From positions 496,001 through 560,000 of the forward strand of contig CAWKMN010000006.1 in the NCBI GenBank assembly GCA_963850765.1: a DNA stretch of 64,000 bases, read 5' to 3'. The DNA is from CAWKMN01 sp963850765. Its GTDB lineage: Bacteria; Chloroflexota; Anaerolineae; Aggregatilineales; Aggregatilineaceae. Below, piece after piece: positions 45,126 through 53,782 of this stretch. The position numbers and the translations under genes were made by a program. Under the pieces are notes generated by a model. That model made no database searches. It was given only the letters and a program-made list of their open reading frames with translations, and had not been told where the DNA came from. Every line of letters begins with the position of its first letter. Position 1 is the first letter of the stretch.

Positions 45126-46388
45126 CTATGCTTTATTGAACTCAGCAACAGCTTCAAACATGGCGACGATGTTTTGAGGCGGGACGTCCGGCAGCATATT
45201 ATGGATCGTGTTGAACACAAACCCGCCACCTCGCGAGAAGATCTCAAGACGCTCGGTCACATGATCCTTGACTTCGGCGGGCGTGGCATGGTTAAGAATA
45301 TGGCGCGTATCCGCCCCGCCACCCCAGAAGGTGATGTCAGCGCCAAATTCCTCTTTCAGACGCCGGGGATCCATATCGCGGGTGTTGGTCTGTACCGGGT
45401 TGATGACCTCGTAGCCAGCCTCGATGAGATCGGGCAGCAGTTTGTAGATCGACCCACACGAATGCAAAAAGGTGTGCATCTGGCTGTGTTCTTTAACGTA
45501 ATCACACAGGATCTTGTGGCGGGGCTTGAAGAGTTTCCGGTAGATTCCGGGGGCCATGAATGGTCCGGAATCCATGCCGAGATCGTCCCCAAACCGGAGC
45601 AAATCCACGACATCGCCCACCGCCTTGCACACGTTTTCGAGCGTTTTCAGATGGTTTTCCATCAGCGCATCCAACAAACGTTCGACGTTGTCCTGATCCG
45701 AGACAAGGTCCATCAGGAAGTTGTCGATGCGGCGCAGGAACGTTCCCCATTCAAACAGGTTACACCCGGCCACCACCATCAGCGCCCGGTCAGAAGTCTG
45801 GCGCAGGGCGATCGCTTTGTCGCGCAGTTGCTGCCAAAAATCGTCCTCGCCGGCGTGGTCCCACGGGCTGTGAGCCAGTCCAGCCCAATGGATTTTGGGC
45901 ATCTCCCTGGCGAGATCGCGGTAATCGTCAGGATAGCCATCTACGTAGGGAAAGTAGGTCTGGTCGAAGAAATCTGCGCCGAGGGGCTTCGTCGCGATGC
46001 GTTGTCCATCGGGCGCAAACGCATCCAGGACTCCGTCAGGTTGGTGCTTGGGGCAGAACCAGGCCGGGAACTGCACCGTGATTCCTTGAGGCAGCACGAT
46101 ATCGTACCAATCCTCGTCGCGCGTATCGAACATGCGCCCGATATCGACCGCGTCAATACCAAAACGATCGAGGATCATCGCTTCGGGTTGGGCAATCTGC
46201 TGTACCACGTCATAGACGCGCGTATGCCCTTCGGTGATGCCGAGATAGTCTTTGAGATTATGGTAGGCAATCGCTGAAATTCCGGAACTGGGCGTGGCTC
46301 CCAGGTCAACGGGCACGCGATCCGGCTGCTCGTGCCGTATGCTCGCCAAAATCCGCTCTCTGGAGGTCATCTCACCGTTGGGTTTCAT
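45126..46388 (-). CDS. Uroporphyrinogen decarboxylase-family (MtaA/UroD-like) protein C
   Basis: A 420-residue UroD-fold protein beginning SRERILASIRHEQPDRVPVDLG. The first metal motif is intact (FLHSCGS, about residue 308). The position of the third ligand reads WGGGAD (about 358), where protein B has Cys, so a complete zinc site as in MtaA is missing. ATG 46388 is used; ATG 46370 is an alternative. Closest in layout to protein A (similar VINP, RDMDPRRLK segments), suggesting a shared subgroup. Function not established. Confidence 0.84.
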   Translation of the reverse strand: MKPNGEMTSRERILASIRHEQPDRVPVDLGATPSSGISAIAYHNLKDYLGITEGHTRVYDVVQQIAQPEAMILDRFGIDAVDIGRMFDTRDEDWYDIVLPQGITVQFPAWFCPKHQPDGVLDAFAPDGQRIATKPLGADFFDQTYFPYVDGYPDDYRDLAREMPKIHWAGLAHSPWDHAGEDDFWQQLRDKAIALRQTSDRALMVVAGCNLFEWGTFLRRIDNFLMDLVSDQDNVERLLDALMENHLKTLENVCKAVGDVVDLLRFGDDLGMDSGPFMAPGIYRKLFKPRHKILCDYVKEHSQMHTFLHSCGSIYKLLPDLIEAGYEVINPVQTNTRDMDPRRLKEEFGADITFWGGGADTRHILNHATPAEVKDHVTERLEIFSRGGGFVFNTIHNMLPDVPPQNIVAMFEAVAEFNKA

Positions 46389-46406
46389 CGTTTGATGCTC
46401 TCGTCG

Positions 46407-47480
46407 TTAAGAATAGACGCCGTACTCCCGGATAGTATCATACAGGGCCAACACATTCTCGGCGGGAGTTTCTGGCAGCAGGTAGTCATGGCTGGGCGAA
46501 GCGATGTATCCGCCGCCGGGCTTCATGATGTCAAGCACCTCACGGGTTTTTTCCCGGACCAGTTCCGGGGTGCCTTCAATCAGGACAAACTGCGTGTCAA
46601 TACAACCATTGAACGTGATCTTATCCCCAAAAGCCGCTTTAAGCCGGGCAGGCTCCATCCCCCGTGTCGATGGCTGCAGCGCCTGCAATCCATCCAACCC
46701 GGCTTCGATCAAGGTCGGGATGAGGGGTGCATAACCGCCGCAGCAGTGCATCATGACCTTTAATCCATAATCGTGCCCCAAATCAATGAGGCGTTTGAGG
46801 TGTGGCAGAAAAAACCGTCTGAACATGGCGTCGCTCATCAGGGGGCCGGTCTTGCCGCCAAAGTCATTGCCGATAAAAAAAATATCGATGACATCGGCGG
46901 CCGCTTCAAAAATGCGGAGGCTGGTCCCGAAGTAATAGTCCACGATGTGGGCAAACAACGCATCTACCACATCCGCTTCGTCATGCATCCGGTAGAAGAG
47001 CCCGTCCATATCCATGAGGTCGATCCCGTCGTGCCAGAAGGGTGACCAGTCGCCGCCCAGGATGGCAAATTGACCGCACCATCGTTCTGCATCCTGTCGA
47101 ATACCGGATGGGTCCATCCAGGCCGGGTCGGGCCAGGGATACTCATGCACCTCTTTCAACGAGGCATTTTTCAGGGGATGATCCATCGGCATCCCATACC
47201 CGTAACCAGTACGTTCGACCCCGAACGGGGTGCGGTAGGTCGAACCGGGTGAAAGATTCTGATCGGGACTGAACTCCTTCGGCCCGGCGTAAGTAGCCTG
47301 TACCCGGCGGAAATCGTCCCCCAGGTAAACGGACAGGGCTTCATCATCCGCTAGACCCAGACGCTCAACGAGCAGCTTTCGGAATTCCGGTGACGCGCCC
47401 AGCCAGGCCGGGACATGATCCGGTTCCTCATGGTCAAAGGCGGCCATGACCCGCTCTTTGGAAGTCATTTTGTCGGCCAT
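46407..47480 (-). CDS. Uroporphyrinogen decarboxylase-family (MtaA/UroD-like) protein D
   Basis: A 357-residue UroD-fold protein with KERVMAAFDHEEPDHVPAWLG at the start. It keeps both metal motifs: MMHCCGGY (about residue 243) and FNGCIDTQ (about 292). Start ATG 47480, with ATG 47468 as alternative. Only 9 bases separate it from protein E upstream and 18 from protein C downstream, so the three are surely co-transcribed. Length and motifs suit a zinc methyltransferase-like enzyme of the MtaA kind. Confidence 0.85.
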   Translation of the reverse strand: MADKMTSKERVMAAFDHEEPDHVPAWLGASPEFRKLLVERLGLADDEALSVYLGDDFRRVQATYAGPKEFSPDQNLSPGSTYRTPFGVERTGYGYGMPMDHPLKNASLKEVHEYPWPDPAWMDPSGIRQDAERWCGQFAILGGDWSPFWHDGIDLMDMDGLFYRMHDEADVVDALFAHIVDYYFGTSLRIFEAAADVIDIFFIGNDFGGKTGPLMSDAMFRRFFLPHLKRLIDLGHDYGLKVMMHCCGGYAPLIPTLIEAGLDGLQALQPSTRGMEPARLKAAFGDKITFNGCIDTQFVLIEGTPELVREKTREVLDIMKPGGGYIASPSHDYLLPETPAENVLALYDTIREYGVYS

Positions 47481-47489
47481 AGCTGCTCT

Positions 47490-48608
47490 TTAGTAGGTAC
47501 ACTCTTTGGCGGCGTCGGCAAATACTTTCAGCTTTTCAACCGGCGTTTCAAAGAAATGATCGGAAGCGGACATCACGTAACCGCCATCTGGCCCGACCTT
47601 TTCAAACAAGGTGAACACCATGTCGCGGATATCTTTTTCTGAGCCATCGGTCAGCACGTTGAATTGATCCATGCCGCCGATCACAGCTAACCTGTCCCCG
47701 ATCTTCGCTTTGAATTCCCAGGGTTCCTGGTTACCGCCGATGCTGACCGGGGCCAGTGTCTCAGAAGCATCGCAGCCGTTCGCGACGATGAGTTCTTCGA
47801 TTTTTAAGGTGCCGCCGCAGGTGTGATAGGACACCATGTCGAACCCGACCGAATGCAGAGCATTATGCAGTTGGCGATCATAGGGCAGGCAAAACTCCTG
47901 GTGAACCTTTGGAGAAATGACCGTCGATGAAGCCGCTCCGCCGCCGGTTTCGATGACATCGAATCTGGCGCCCTTCATGGTTTCGACAAATTGCAGCTTC
48001 TTCTCAAGCAGAATTTTCAGCAGCTCATGCACCCAGCCCGGCTTGTCGAAACAGGCATAGATCAGGGCTTGAATATCGAACAGGCACGCCGCGTGCTGCC
48101 AGCAGCCTGCCTGATCGCCCCAGACGAAGCCGCGCAAAATGCCTTTATCGCCGATCCGGTCATACAGTTTGGTGATGGGCTCAGGGTCAAGCGCCGGGAC
48201 CGGCATGTATCGGCGGATCAATTCGATGTCCTCATCATTTTTGATGAGATACTCGGTGATCCAGGTGGTTTTGCGGTCACCCTCGGTTTTGTAGGTGAGT
48301 ACCCCACCGGGGGTGGTAATGGTGTGATGGTTGATGCGGTGATCGGGGTTAGCGCTGACGACCTCGACGTCGTCCTGCCATTCGGGGGTAGAGAATTTGG
48401 TATAGTCGGCGTCGACCAGCCAGAACTGCCCCATATCGGCAAAGTATTGGATGGAGGCATCCATGCCGACGGCCTGGAAGGCGTCCAGCGGGTCAACGCC
48501 GCCCATATACTCGTCAAGATGATAGCCCTGCCACTGATGCACGGTTACGGGGAGCCGGTCGGGTTTGCCACGATGAAGAGCGGTCAACATTCTTTGTTTT
48601 GAGTTCAT
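47490..48608 (-). CDS. Uroporphyrinogen decarboxylase-family (MtaA/UroD-like) protein E
   Basis: A 372-residue UroD-fold protein, start SKQRMLTALHRGKPDRLPVTVHQW. The HTC-type motif YHTCGG is present (about residue 261), but the third-ligand position is IGGMDQ (about 312) without Cys. ATG 48608 is chosen; an in-frame TTG lies 15 bases upstream. It has a 160-base leader region on the upstream side, where the minus strand shows TATAAT at 48629-48634, so a separate internal promoter may start here. Confidence 0.84.
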   Translation of the reverse strand: MNSKQRMLTALHRGKPDRLPVTVHQWQGYHLDEYMGGVDPLDAFQAVGMDASIQYFADMGQFWLVDADYTKFSTPEWQDDVEVVSANPDHRINHHTITTPGGVLTYKTEGDRKTTWITEYLIKNDEDIELIRRYMPVPALDPEPITKLYDRIGDKGILRGFVWGDQAGCWQHAACLFDIQALIYACFDKPGWVHELLKILLEKKLQFVETMKGARFDVIETGGGAASSTVISPKVHQEFCLPYDRQLHNALHSVGFDMVSYHTCGGTLKIEELIVANGCDASETLAPVSIGGNQEPWEFKAKIGDRLAVIGGMDQFNVLTDGSEKDIRDMVFTLFEKVGPDGGYVMSASDHFFETPVEKLKVFADAAKECTY

Positions 48609-48628
48609 AATTTTATTGTCCAATCAAT

Positions 48629-48634
48629 ATTATA
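48629..48634 (-). promoter_or_regulatory. Possible internal -10 box ahead of the UroD-like genes
   Basis: A consensus TATAAT on the minus strand, 20 bases before the ATG of protein E, in a 160-base gap that breaks an otherwise tightly packed run. No clear -35 box is found at 16-18 bases. Low confidence. Confidence 0.3.
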
Positions 48635-48768
48635 TTCTGACAGCAGTTCCCAGCAGTGGAGAACTATTAACTGATGAGGTAAGTACAGGCACTCCAATCC
48701 AAACGGCAGGATTGTCGGAAGCACCTGTTCATAATACAGACATTGTAACGCATCCCTGTCGAAATGCA

Positions 48769-49626
48769 TCAACCAAGTGGGATATTCAGCGCACGAATTT
48801 TTTCGGTCAGGTTACGTTTGGCCTGCGCGATCATCGGGACAGGCAGGTGCTCCACCATCACATACCCATCAGGATGGGCAGCATATGCCTCGCGCAGCAG
48901 CGTATCCCAATCCATCAAGCCGGTGCCGATGACCGCCTCGGAGATATGGACGACAAAATGCTCACCGAGGGTGTAATCTTTGCAATGAACAGTCGTACAG
49001 AATTCGCCCAGCGTCGCAAATAACTCCCGAATCATGGCCTGTGGAGCAAACGCGGTGGGCAGATCTCCCACAAAATTACACGGGTCGATATTGACCTTGA
49101 GACGCCTGGAACCGGTACGCTCAATCACTTTCCGAATACGCGCCGGGGAATGCAGCGTCGTCGTCACGTGTGTTTCTAAAACAATGGTAACGTCCAGGGC
49201 TTCAGCCGTCTCCAGGATTTCGCATAGACTGCGGACGAGCCGGTCTTCCGCGGCCTGCGAGTAATTTTCGGGGTGAGGAAACCATTCACCGCGCGGGTTC
49301 AGGCTGGTGGGACGCACCCCCGATTCCTTAACACCCATACTGGCGGCGAGGCGCACCACGTCCTGCGCGCCGCGCACGCCCGCCTGACGCACGGTTTCAT
49401 CGGGTGATATGATGCAGGGGTACGGCCCCCAGATTTGCAGCAGAGGCATGTCTTGTTGGTCAAAGACGGCGCGCACATTGGCGGCAACTTCGGGACGGAT
49501 CGTACTGGCAGGAACGGTCAAATGCGCGCCCATCCCGTGAAAACCCAGTTCAGCCGCGTAACGCACTTTCTGGTAATCCACGTCCTGCCAATCTCCCCAC
49601 ACCAGCCCCAACAGCCCGATTTTCAT
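48769..49626 (-). CDS. Sugar phosphate isomerase/epimerase (AP-endonuclease-2 TIM barrel)
   Basis: A 285-residue TIM-barrel protein of the xylose-isomerase-like/AP endonuclease 2 superfamily. The start KIGLLGLVWGDWQ, GFHGMGAHLTVP, the metal-ligand Glu in VTIVLETHVTTTLHSP, LKVNIDPCNFVG (Asp), TTVHCKDYTLG (His, Lys) and IGTGLMDWD fit hexose or keto-sugar 3-epimerases and inosose dehydratases. ATG 49626 has AGGAG 5 bases upstream. It is 8 bases downstream of an SDR gene; with the Gfo/Idh oxidoreductase it suggests epimerisation via a keto intermediate. Confidence 0.87.
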   Translation of the reverse strand: MKIGLLGLVWGDWQDVDYQKVRYAAELGFHGMGAHLTVPASTIRPEVAANVRAVFDQQDMPLLQIWGPYPCIISPDETVRQAGVRGAQDVVRLAASMGVKESGVRPTSLNPRGEWFPHPENYSQAAEDRLVRSLCEILETAEALDVTIVLETHVTTTLHSPARIRKVIERTGSRRLKVNIDPCNFVGDLPTAFAPQAMIRELFATLGEFCTTVHCKDYTLGEHFVVHISEAVIGTGLMDWDTLLREAYAAHPDGYVMVEHLPVPMIAQAKRNLTEKIRALNIPLG

Positions 49627-49634
49627 GGCGGCTC

Positions 49635-50462
49635 CTAGTTCATCTCAACGCCGCCATCGACATTGAGGGTTTGTCCGGTGATGTAATCGGCGTCGGCGGA
49701 GCAAAGAAACGATACCGCCGCTGCCAGGTCGTCCGCGGTAGCGGCCCGCTTGAGGGGAATACCGTCGATCGTCTTTTGAATCCAGCCGCCGCGCGGCAGT
49801 CCAAATCGCTCCGCCTGGACACGGTCAATTTCATCCCACATGGGCGTCAGAACAATGCCGGGACAGACGGCATTGACGTTGATATTGTACGGGGCGAGAT
49901 AGCCGGCGGCGCTCTGTGTAATGCTGATGACGGCCCACTTGGCGGCGGAATAATGCGCCGCATAGGGGCGGCCGCTGCGCCCGGCTATCGAAGAAAAGTT
50001 GACGATTTTCCCATGGCTGCGTTCCGCCCGCCCCTGTTCTTTCACTTCGGGCGGGACCTGGGCCACCATTTGTATGGCGACCCGCTGCAAGCAAAAGAAC
50101 AATCCGCGCTGGTTGACGCGCTGAAGCCAATCCCATTTTTCAGGTGTCAGATCGAATAAGGGCACCGTCTCCAGGACGCCCGCATTATTCACCAGACTAT
50201 CGATTCGGCCAAAATGGGCGACGACGGCCTGCACCATCCGGTCGATCTGGTCAATGTCGCCAATATCGATAGGATAGGCGAGCGCTTCGGTATAGGCGCT
50301 GCATTCCTGGGCCACAGTATGGGCGCGTTCCGCCTGGTATTCCGCGATGACCACGTGCGCGCCTTCCTGCGCCAGGCGCAGCGCTACGCCTTGACCAATA
50401 CCCTGTCCTGCCCCGGTTACAATCGCCACTTTGCCGCGATGACGCTCTGTCGCACTGTTCAT
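49635..50462 (-). CDS. SDR-family oxidoreductase (sugar/polyol dehydrogenase-like)
   Basis: A 275-residue classical SDR. Cofactor motif GAGQGIGQGVA, NNAG, catalytic Ser in FSSIAGRSG, catalytic Tyr-Lys in YSAAKWAV, and the closing YITGQTLNVDGG are all intact. A loop around 115-130 (QVPPEVKEQGRAERS) is longer than usual. Three bases separate it from the Gfo/Idh gene upstream, 8 from the isomerase gene downstream. Within this run it may be the L-rhamnose/L-fucose-type or a polyol dehydrogenase; the sequence does not settle this. Confidence 0.9.
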   Translation of the reverse strand: MNSATERHRGKVAIVTGAGQGIGQGVALRLAQEGAHVVIAEYQAERAHTVAQECSAYTEALAYPIDIGDIDQIDRMVQAVVAHFGRIDSLVNNAGVLETVPLFDLTPEKWDWLQRVNQRGLFFCLQRVAIQMVAQVPPEVKEQGRAERSHGKIVNFSSIAGRSGRPYAAHYSAAKWAVISITQSAAGYLAPYNINVNAVCPGIVLTPMWDEIDRVQAERFGLPRGGWIQKTIDGIPLKRAATADDLAAAVSFLCSADADYITGQTLNVDGGVEMN

Positions 50463-50465
50463 GGC

Positions 50466-51536
50466 TCAGCCCTTAATGTCGGCAAGTCGCACCGAGCGCC
50501 GCTCCGCGTGGGACAAATACGATGCGTGAACCGCCCGCAGGGTATCCAGGTTATCGATCCCATTGGTAGGGGGCGTGCCGTCGGTTTCAATGGCGCACAT
50601 CAGGCCTGCCATTGGGCCTACAAACGCATCCGGTATCCATTTTTGGTCGAAGGCAAAAACCTCGTCAGGCTGTCCCTTTCGGCGCAAGACCAGCGAATCC
50701 GGCTCACCATAGGGATAGTTGTACATGAGGCCGAGTTTCCCTTCCAGTGCGCCCTGGGTGCCGGAAAAGCGGAAGGTCGCGGTGGTGGTGCCGTGAATGT
50801 TGTAATGGTTGACGTTGACGAGTGCCTGCAATCCTGTGCCCTCATAATCCCAGATGGTCACGGTCTTGGATTCGCCTTTGACATCCCCTTGCAGGGGATA
50901 GCGGGCATGGCGGCTGGTGATCCAATCGGGATTGCCAAAGAGAAACCGCAGCGCATCCAGGTAATGAATGCTGTGATACAACACTTCGAGGCGTGGTCGA
51001 GAGGCTAACCAGGCCCACATCCCCCAGTCGGTGTGGCAGGTCACCTCAATCTGGGCGTCCGTGGGCTGGCCGATGTATCCACGCGTGATCAGGTCGTGAC
51101 TGGCCGCGATCCCCGCCGTCCAGCGCATCTGCTGGTTGATGGCCTGTTTAACGCCGTGGTGCCGGGCAAGTTCAACGATTTTGACCGCATCACCGAAGTT
51201 ATCGGACAGCGGCTTCTGACAGAGCATGTGCTTGCCGGCGGCGGCGACTTTTTCGACAATGGCGAGTTGCTCCCAGGGCGGCACGGCAATATCGACAACC
51301 TCGACAGCCGGGTCGGCGAGAAGATCGTCCACCGTATCGTAAACTTTAGGAATACCCCACTCCGCGGCCAGTTTTTCGGCGTTGGCGCGGTTGACATCGA
51401 ACGCGCCGATGATGCGCAAGCCTGCGTTACGATAGGCGGGCTCGTGCGCTTGCTGGACGATGCCGCCGCAGCCAATATGCGCAATGTTATAATCTCTCTT
51501 GCAGGGAAATTCGGGACGCCATCTAACGTTAATCAT
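50466..51536 (-). CDS. Gfo/Idh/MocA-family oxidoreductase, second copy
   Basis: A 356-residue NAD(P)-dependent oxidoreductase. The cofactor segment AHIGCGGIVQQAHEPAY is near residue 18, and the family EKP position reads CQKPLSDNFG, so Gln replaces Glu while Lys and Pro stay. The C-terminal substrate domain includes ILDALRFLFG-type features (SIHYLDALRFLFG). ATG 51536 follows GAGG. It is not a close duplicate of the gene at 501. Oxidation of a sugar or inositol hydroxyl is likely; the Glu-to-Gln change does not touch the catalytic Lys. Confidence 0.88.
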   Translation of the reverse strand: MINVRWRPEFPCKRDYNIAHIGCGGIVQQAHEPAYRNAGLRIIGAFDVNRANAEKLAAEWGIPKVYDTVDDLLADPAVEVVDIAVPPWEQLAIVEKVAAAGKHMLCQKPLSDNFGDAVKIVELARHHGVKQAINQQMRWTAGIAASHDLITRGYIGQPTDAQIEVTCHTDWGMWAWLASRPRLEVLYHSIHYLDALRFLFGNPDWITSRHARYPLQGDVKGESKTVTIWDYEGTGLQALVNVNHYNIHGTTTATFRFSGTQGALEGKLGLMYNYPYGEPDSLVLRRKGQPDEVFAFDQKWIPDAFVGPMAGLMCAIETDGTPPTNGIDNLDTLRAVHASYLSHAERRSVRLADIKG

Positions 51537-51548
51537 GCCGGACCTCGT

Positions 51549-52391
51549 CTAGACAGTCAATTTGTAGAACTCGACAGCGGTCTTGTACCAGATGTGCGCC
51601 TGTTCTTCGGCACTGTAATCGGCAATCGCGCGCGCGGTTTCCGTCACGACCTGCGTATAATCGCCGGCGAGTATCACGACGGGCCAATCGCCGCCGAACA
51701 TCATACGCTGCGCGCCGAAGACCTCGCGCGCGAAATCGATCCCCGGTTTAATGTCCCGATACGACCAGTCCGGTTTACCAACAGCTGTATTCAAACCCGA
51801 CACTTTGACATAGATGTTCGGACTTTGGGCGGCAGTGCGCATCGCGTCGCGCCAGCCGGTCATCGCGGCGCTGTCGCTGAAGGGGGGTTTCGCCAGGTGG
51901 TCGATCACGATCCGCAGCTGCGGGATTTTTTCGACCAGCGTCGGAATGTGGACAATATGCCTGGGGTAAATGGCCACCATGTCAAAGGTCATGCCAAACG
52001 ACGCGACGACTTTAAGACCTTCGATCGCCCGGTCCTGTACAATCCAGTCCGGGTCGGCCTCGTCGTGGATAAGGTGGCGCATCCCCTTATAATGACGATT
52101 ATTGCTGTACATGCTCAGCCGCTTATACGTTTCTTCGGGGTCGAGCAGATTCACCCAACCGACCACCCCGGCCACCCACGAGTTTCGATCGGCCACTTCC
52201 AGCATCAGCGCGGTATCTTCATACGAATTGGCGGCCTGTACCAGGACAGCCTTGTCGATCTGGTTGGCGGCAAGCTGCGGCGCGATATCCGGCGCTTCGA
52301 AATTGGCATAGATCGGCCCATACTCAGGGACCAGCCATGAATACTCCGCCTTAGTGAGATTCCAGAAATGCAGATGGGTATCAACAATCAT
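51549..52391 (-). CDS. Amidohydrolase-family lactonase (PF04909 type)
   Basis: A 280-residue TIM-barrel amidohydrolase. The metal-binding start IVDTHLHFWN (HxH), a mid His in LRIVIDHLAKPPF and the late Asp in RMMFGGDWP mark the 2-pyrone-4,6-dicarboxylate lactonase / L-fucono-1,5-lactonase group. These open a lactone formed by a sugar dehydrogenase. Its start overlaps the lyase stop by 4 bases (ATGA), so translation is coupled. With the neighbouring SDR and oxidoreductases, a nonphosphorylative 6-deoxysugar route is plausible; aromatic lactone hydrolysis is the alternative. Confidence 0.88.
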   Translation of the reverse strand: MIVDTHLHFWNLTKAEYSWLVPEYGPIYANFEAPDIAPQLAANQIDKAVLVQAANSYEDTALMLEVADRNSWVAGVVGWVNLLDPEETYKRLSMYSNNRHYKGMRHLIHDEADPDWIVQDRAIEGLKVVASFGMTFDMVAIYPRHIVHIPTLVEKIPQLRIVIDHLAKPPFSDSAAMTGWRDAMRTAAQSPNIYVKVSGLNTAVGKPDWSYRDIKPGIDFAREVFGAQRMMFGGDWPVVILAGDYTQVVTETARAIADYSAEEQAHIWYKTAVEFYKLTV

Positions 52392-53767
52392 CCCGCCTCT
52401 CCCTCCATCAAGCGTTCGTTGGTTACTCGCTCGACAAATTGGGCTGCCAGCCCGGTATATTGAGCGGGATCAAGCAGCAGCTCCAGGTCCGCACGACTCA
52501 AATGGGTCTGTATCAGCGGCTCATCGCACAGCACATCCAGAAACAGGCGTCCTTCACCAATCGCACGCATCGCACAGCCGTACACCAGATCGTGCGCTGC
52601 CTGCCGTCCGATATGCTTTCCGAGGGCGAACATCACACGCTCCGCCAGCAGTAAGCCCTGCGTCAGATCGAGGTTTCGACGCATCTGCTCCGGGTACACA
52701 ATGAGGCCGCGCAGCACGCGCAGCATCAGTTCCACTGCCCGCTGCCCCATCACGAAGAGTTCGGCCAGATATACCCATTCCATCTGGAAGGACGACCAAT
52801 CGCGTTCATGTTCGTTGTAGAGCAGGGTGTCTACGGCCGTGCTGGCTTTTTCGCGGCACAGACGCGCCAGGGTCAGGATCGTTTCGCAGATCATCGGGTT
52901 GCGTTTTTGCGGCATCGTACTGCTGCCGATTTTGCCCATTTCGAAAGGTTCTTCCAGTTCACCGAATTCGCGTTTTTGGAGGTCGATGATTTCGTGAGCG
53001 ATGCGTCCCATTAATGCGACCATCATGTTGAAGGTATGCGCGAATTCGACAATGTGATCGCGCGAGGTATGCCACGCAATCACCGGCACATTGAGCCCCA
53101 GTTCGGCCATCACCAGCCGTTGAACCGTGAGGCTGTCGACGTGCGGATCCTCGTTCAAACCCGCCAGCGTGCCGACTGCGCCGCCATACTCACCGACCAT
53201 CAGACGCGGATACAACTGGTGAAACCTTTCCTGGTGGCGGAGCGCTTCGGCTAACCAGACCGCCACCTTGAAGCCAAATGTCGTTGGCAGCGCCTGCTGT
53301 CCATGGGTGCGGGCAGCGATCGGCGTGTGTTGGTGCCGCACCGCGAGTTCGCGCAGCGTTACCAGCAGCTCACCCAGGGTCGTCGTGACGAGGCTAAAGG
53401 CATCGCGCAGCTGCAGGATGATGGCCGTATCCATGACATCCTGCGTGGTTGCGCCCCAGTGAACATAACCGCCCGCATCGCCCGCACAGCGATCCGAAAG
53501 CTGCCAGATCACCGAAACCAGCGGATGCACCGTCTTATCAATACCCTTCTTGATGGCATCGGTATCCATAATTTCGGCACGTGCCTGCCGCGTGATCTCT
53601 TCGGCGGCCCAGGCGGGAATAAGGCCCGCGCGCGCCTGTCCCCGCGCAATGGCGGCTTCCACATCCAACCACTTTTGCAGTAAGCTGGCGTCGTCGAAGA
53701 TGGCACGCATGGCGTCCGAACCAAACAGATCACGAAAAAAGACCGAGTCAATCATGTGAGACGGCAT
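52388..53767 (-). CDS. Fumarase/aspartase-superfamily lyase (adenylosuccinate lyase / carboxymuconate cycloisomerase-like)
   Basis: A 459-residue lyase of the aspartase/fumarase superfamily. The signature GSSTMPQKRNPMICE near residue 283 carries the catalytic Ser loop. VHWGATTQDVMDTA and ARTHGQQALPTTFG hold the other active-site segments. The layout is nearest to 3-carboxy-cis,cis-muconate cycloisomerase-type members; true PurB usually lies in purine contexts. Second gene after the GntR regulator, 15 bases behind it. Releases or adds a fumarate-like group; the substrate cannot be read. Confidence 0.88.
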   Translation of the reverse strand: MPSHMIDSVFFRDLFGSDAMRAIFDDASLLQKWLDVEAAIARGQARAGLIPAWAAEEITRQARAEIMDTDAIKKGIDKTVHPLVSVIWQLSDRCAGDAGGYVHWGATTQDVMDTAIILQLRDAFSLVTTTLGELLVTLRELAVRHQHTPIAARTHGQQALPTTFGFKVAVWLAEALRHQERFHQLYPRLMVGEYGGAVGTLAGLNEDPHVDSLTVQRLVMAELGLNVPVIAWHTSRDHIVEFAHTFNMMVALMGRIAHEIIDLQKREFGELEEPFEMGKIGSSTMPQKRNPMICETILTLARLCREKASTAVDTLLYNEHERDWSSFQMEWVYLAELFVMGQRAVELMLRVLRGLIVYPEQMRRNLDLTQGLLLAERVMFALGKHIGRQAAHDLVYGCAMRAIGEGRLFLDVLCDEPLIQTHLSRADLELLLDPAQYTGLAAQFVERVTNERLMEGEAG

Positions 53768-53782
53768 AATGCGGGCGTATCC

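Noticed and set aside
52388..53767. Adenylosuccinate lyase PurB
   Set aside because: The superfamily signature fits, but the operon is catabolic with a GntR regulator and a lactonase, and no purine genes are near.
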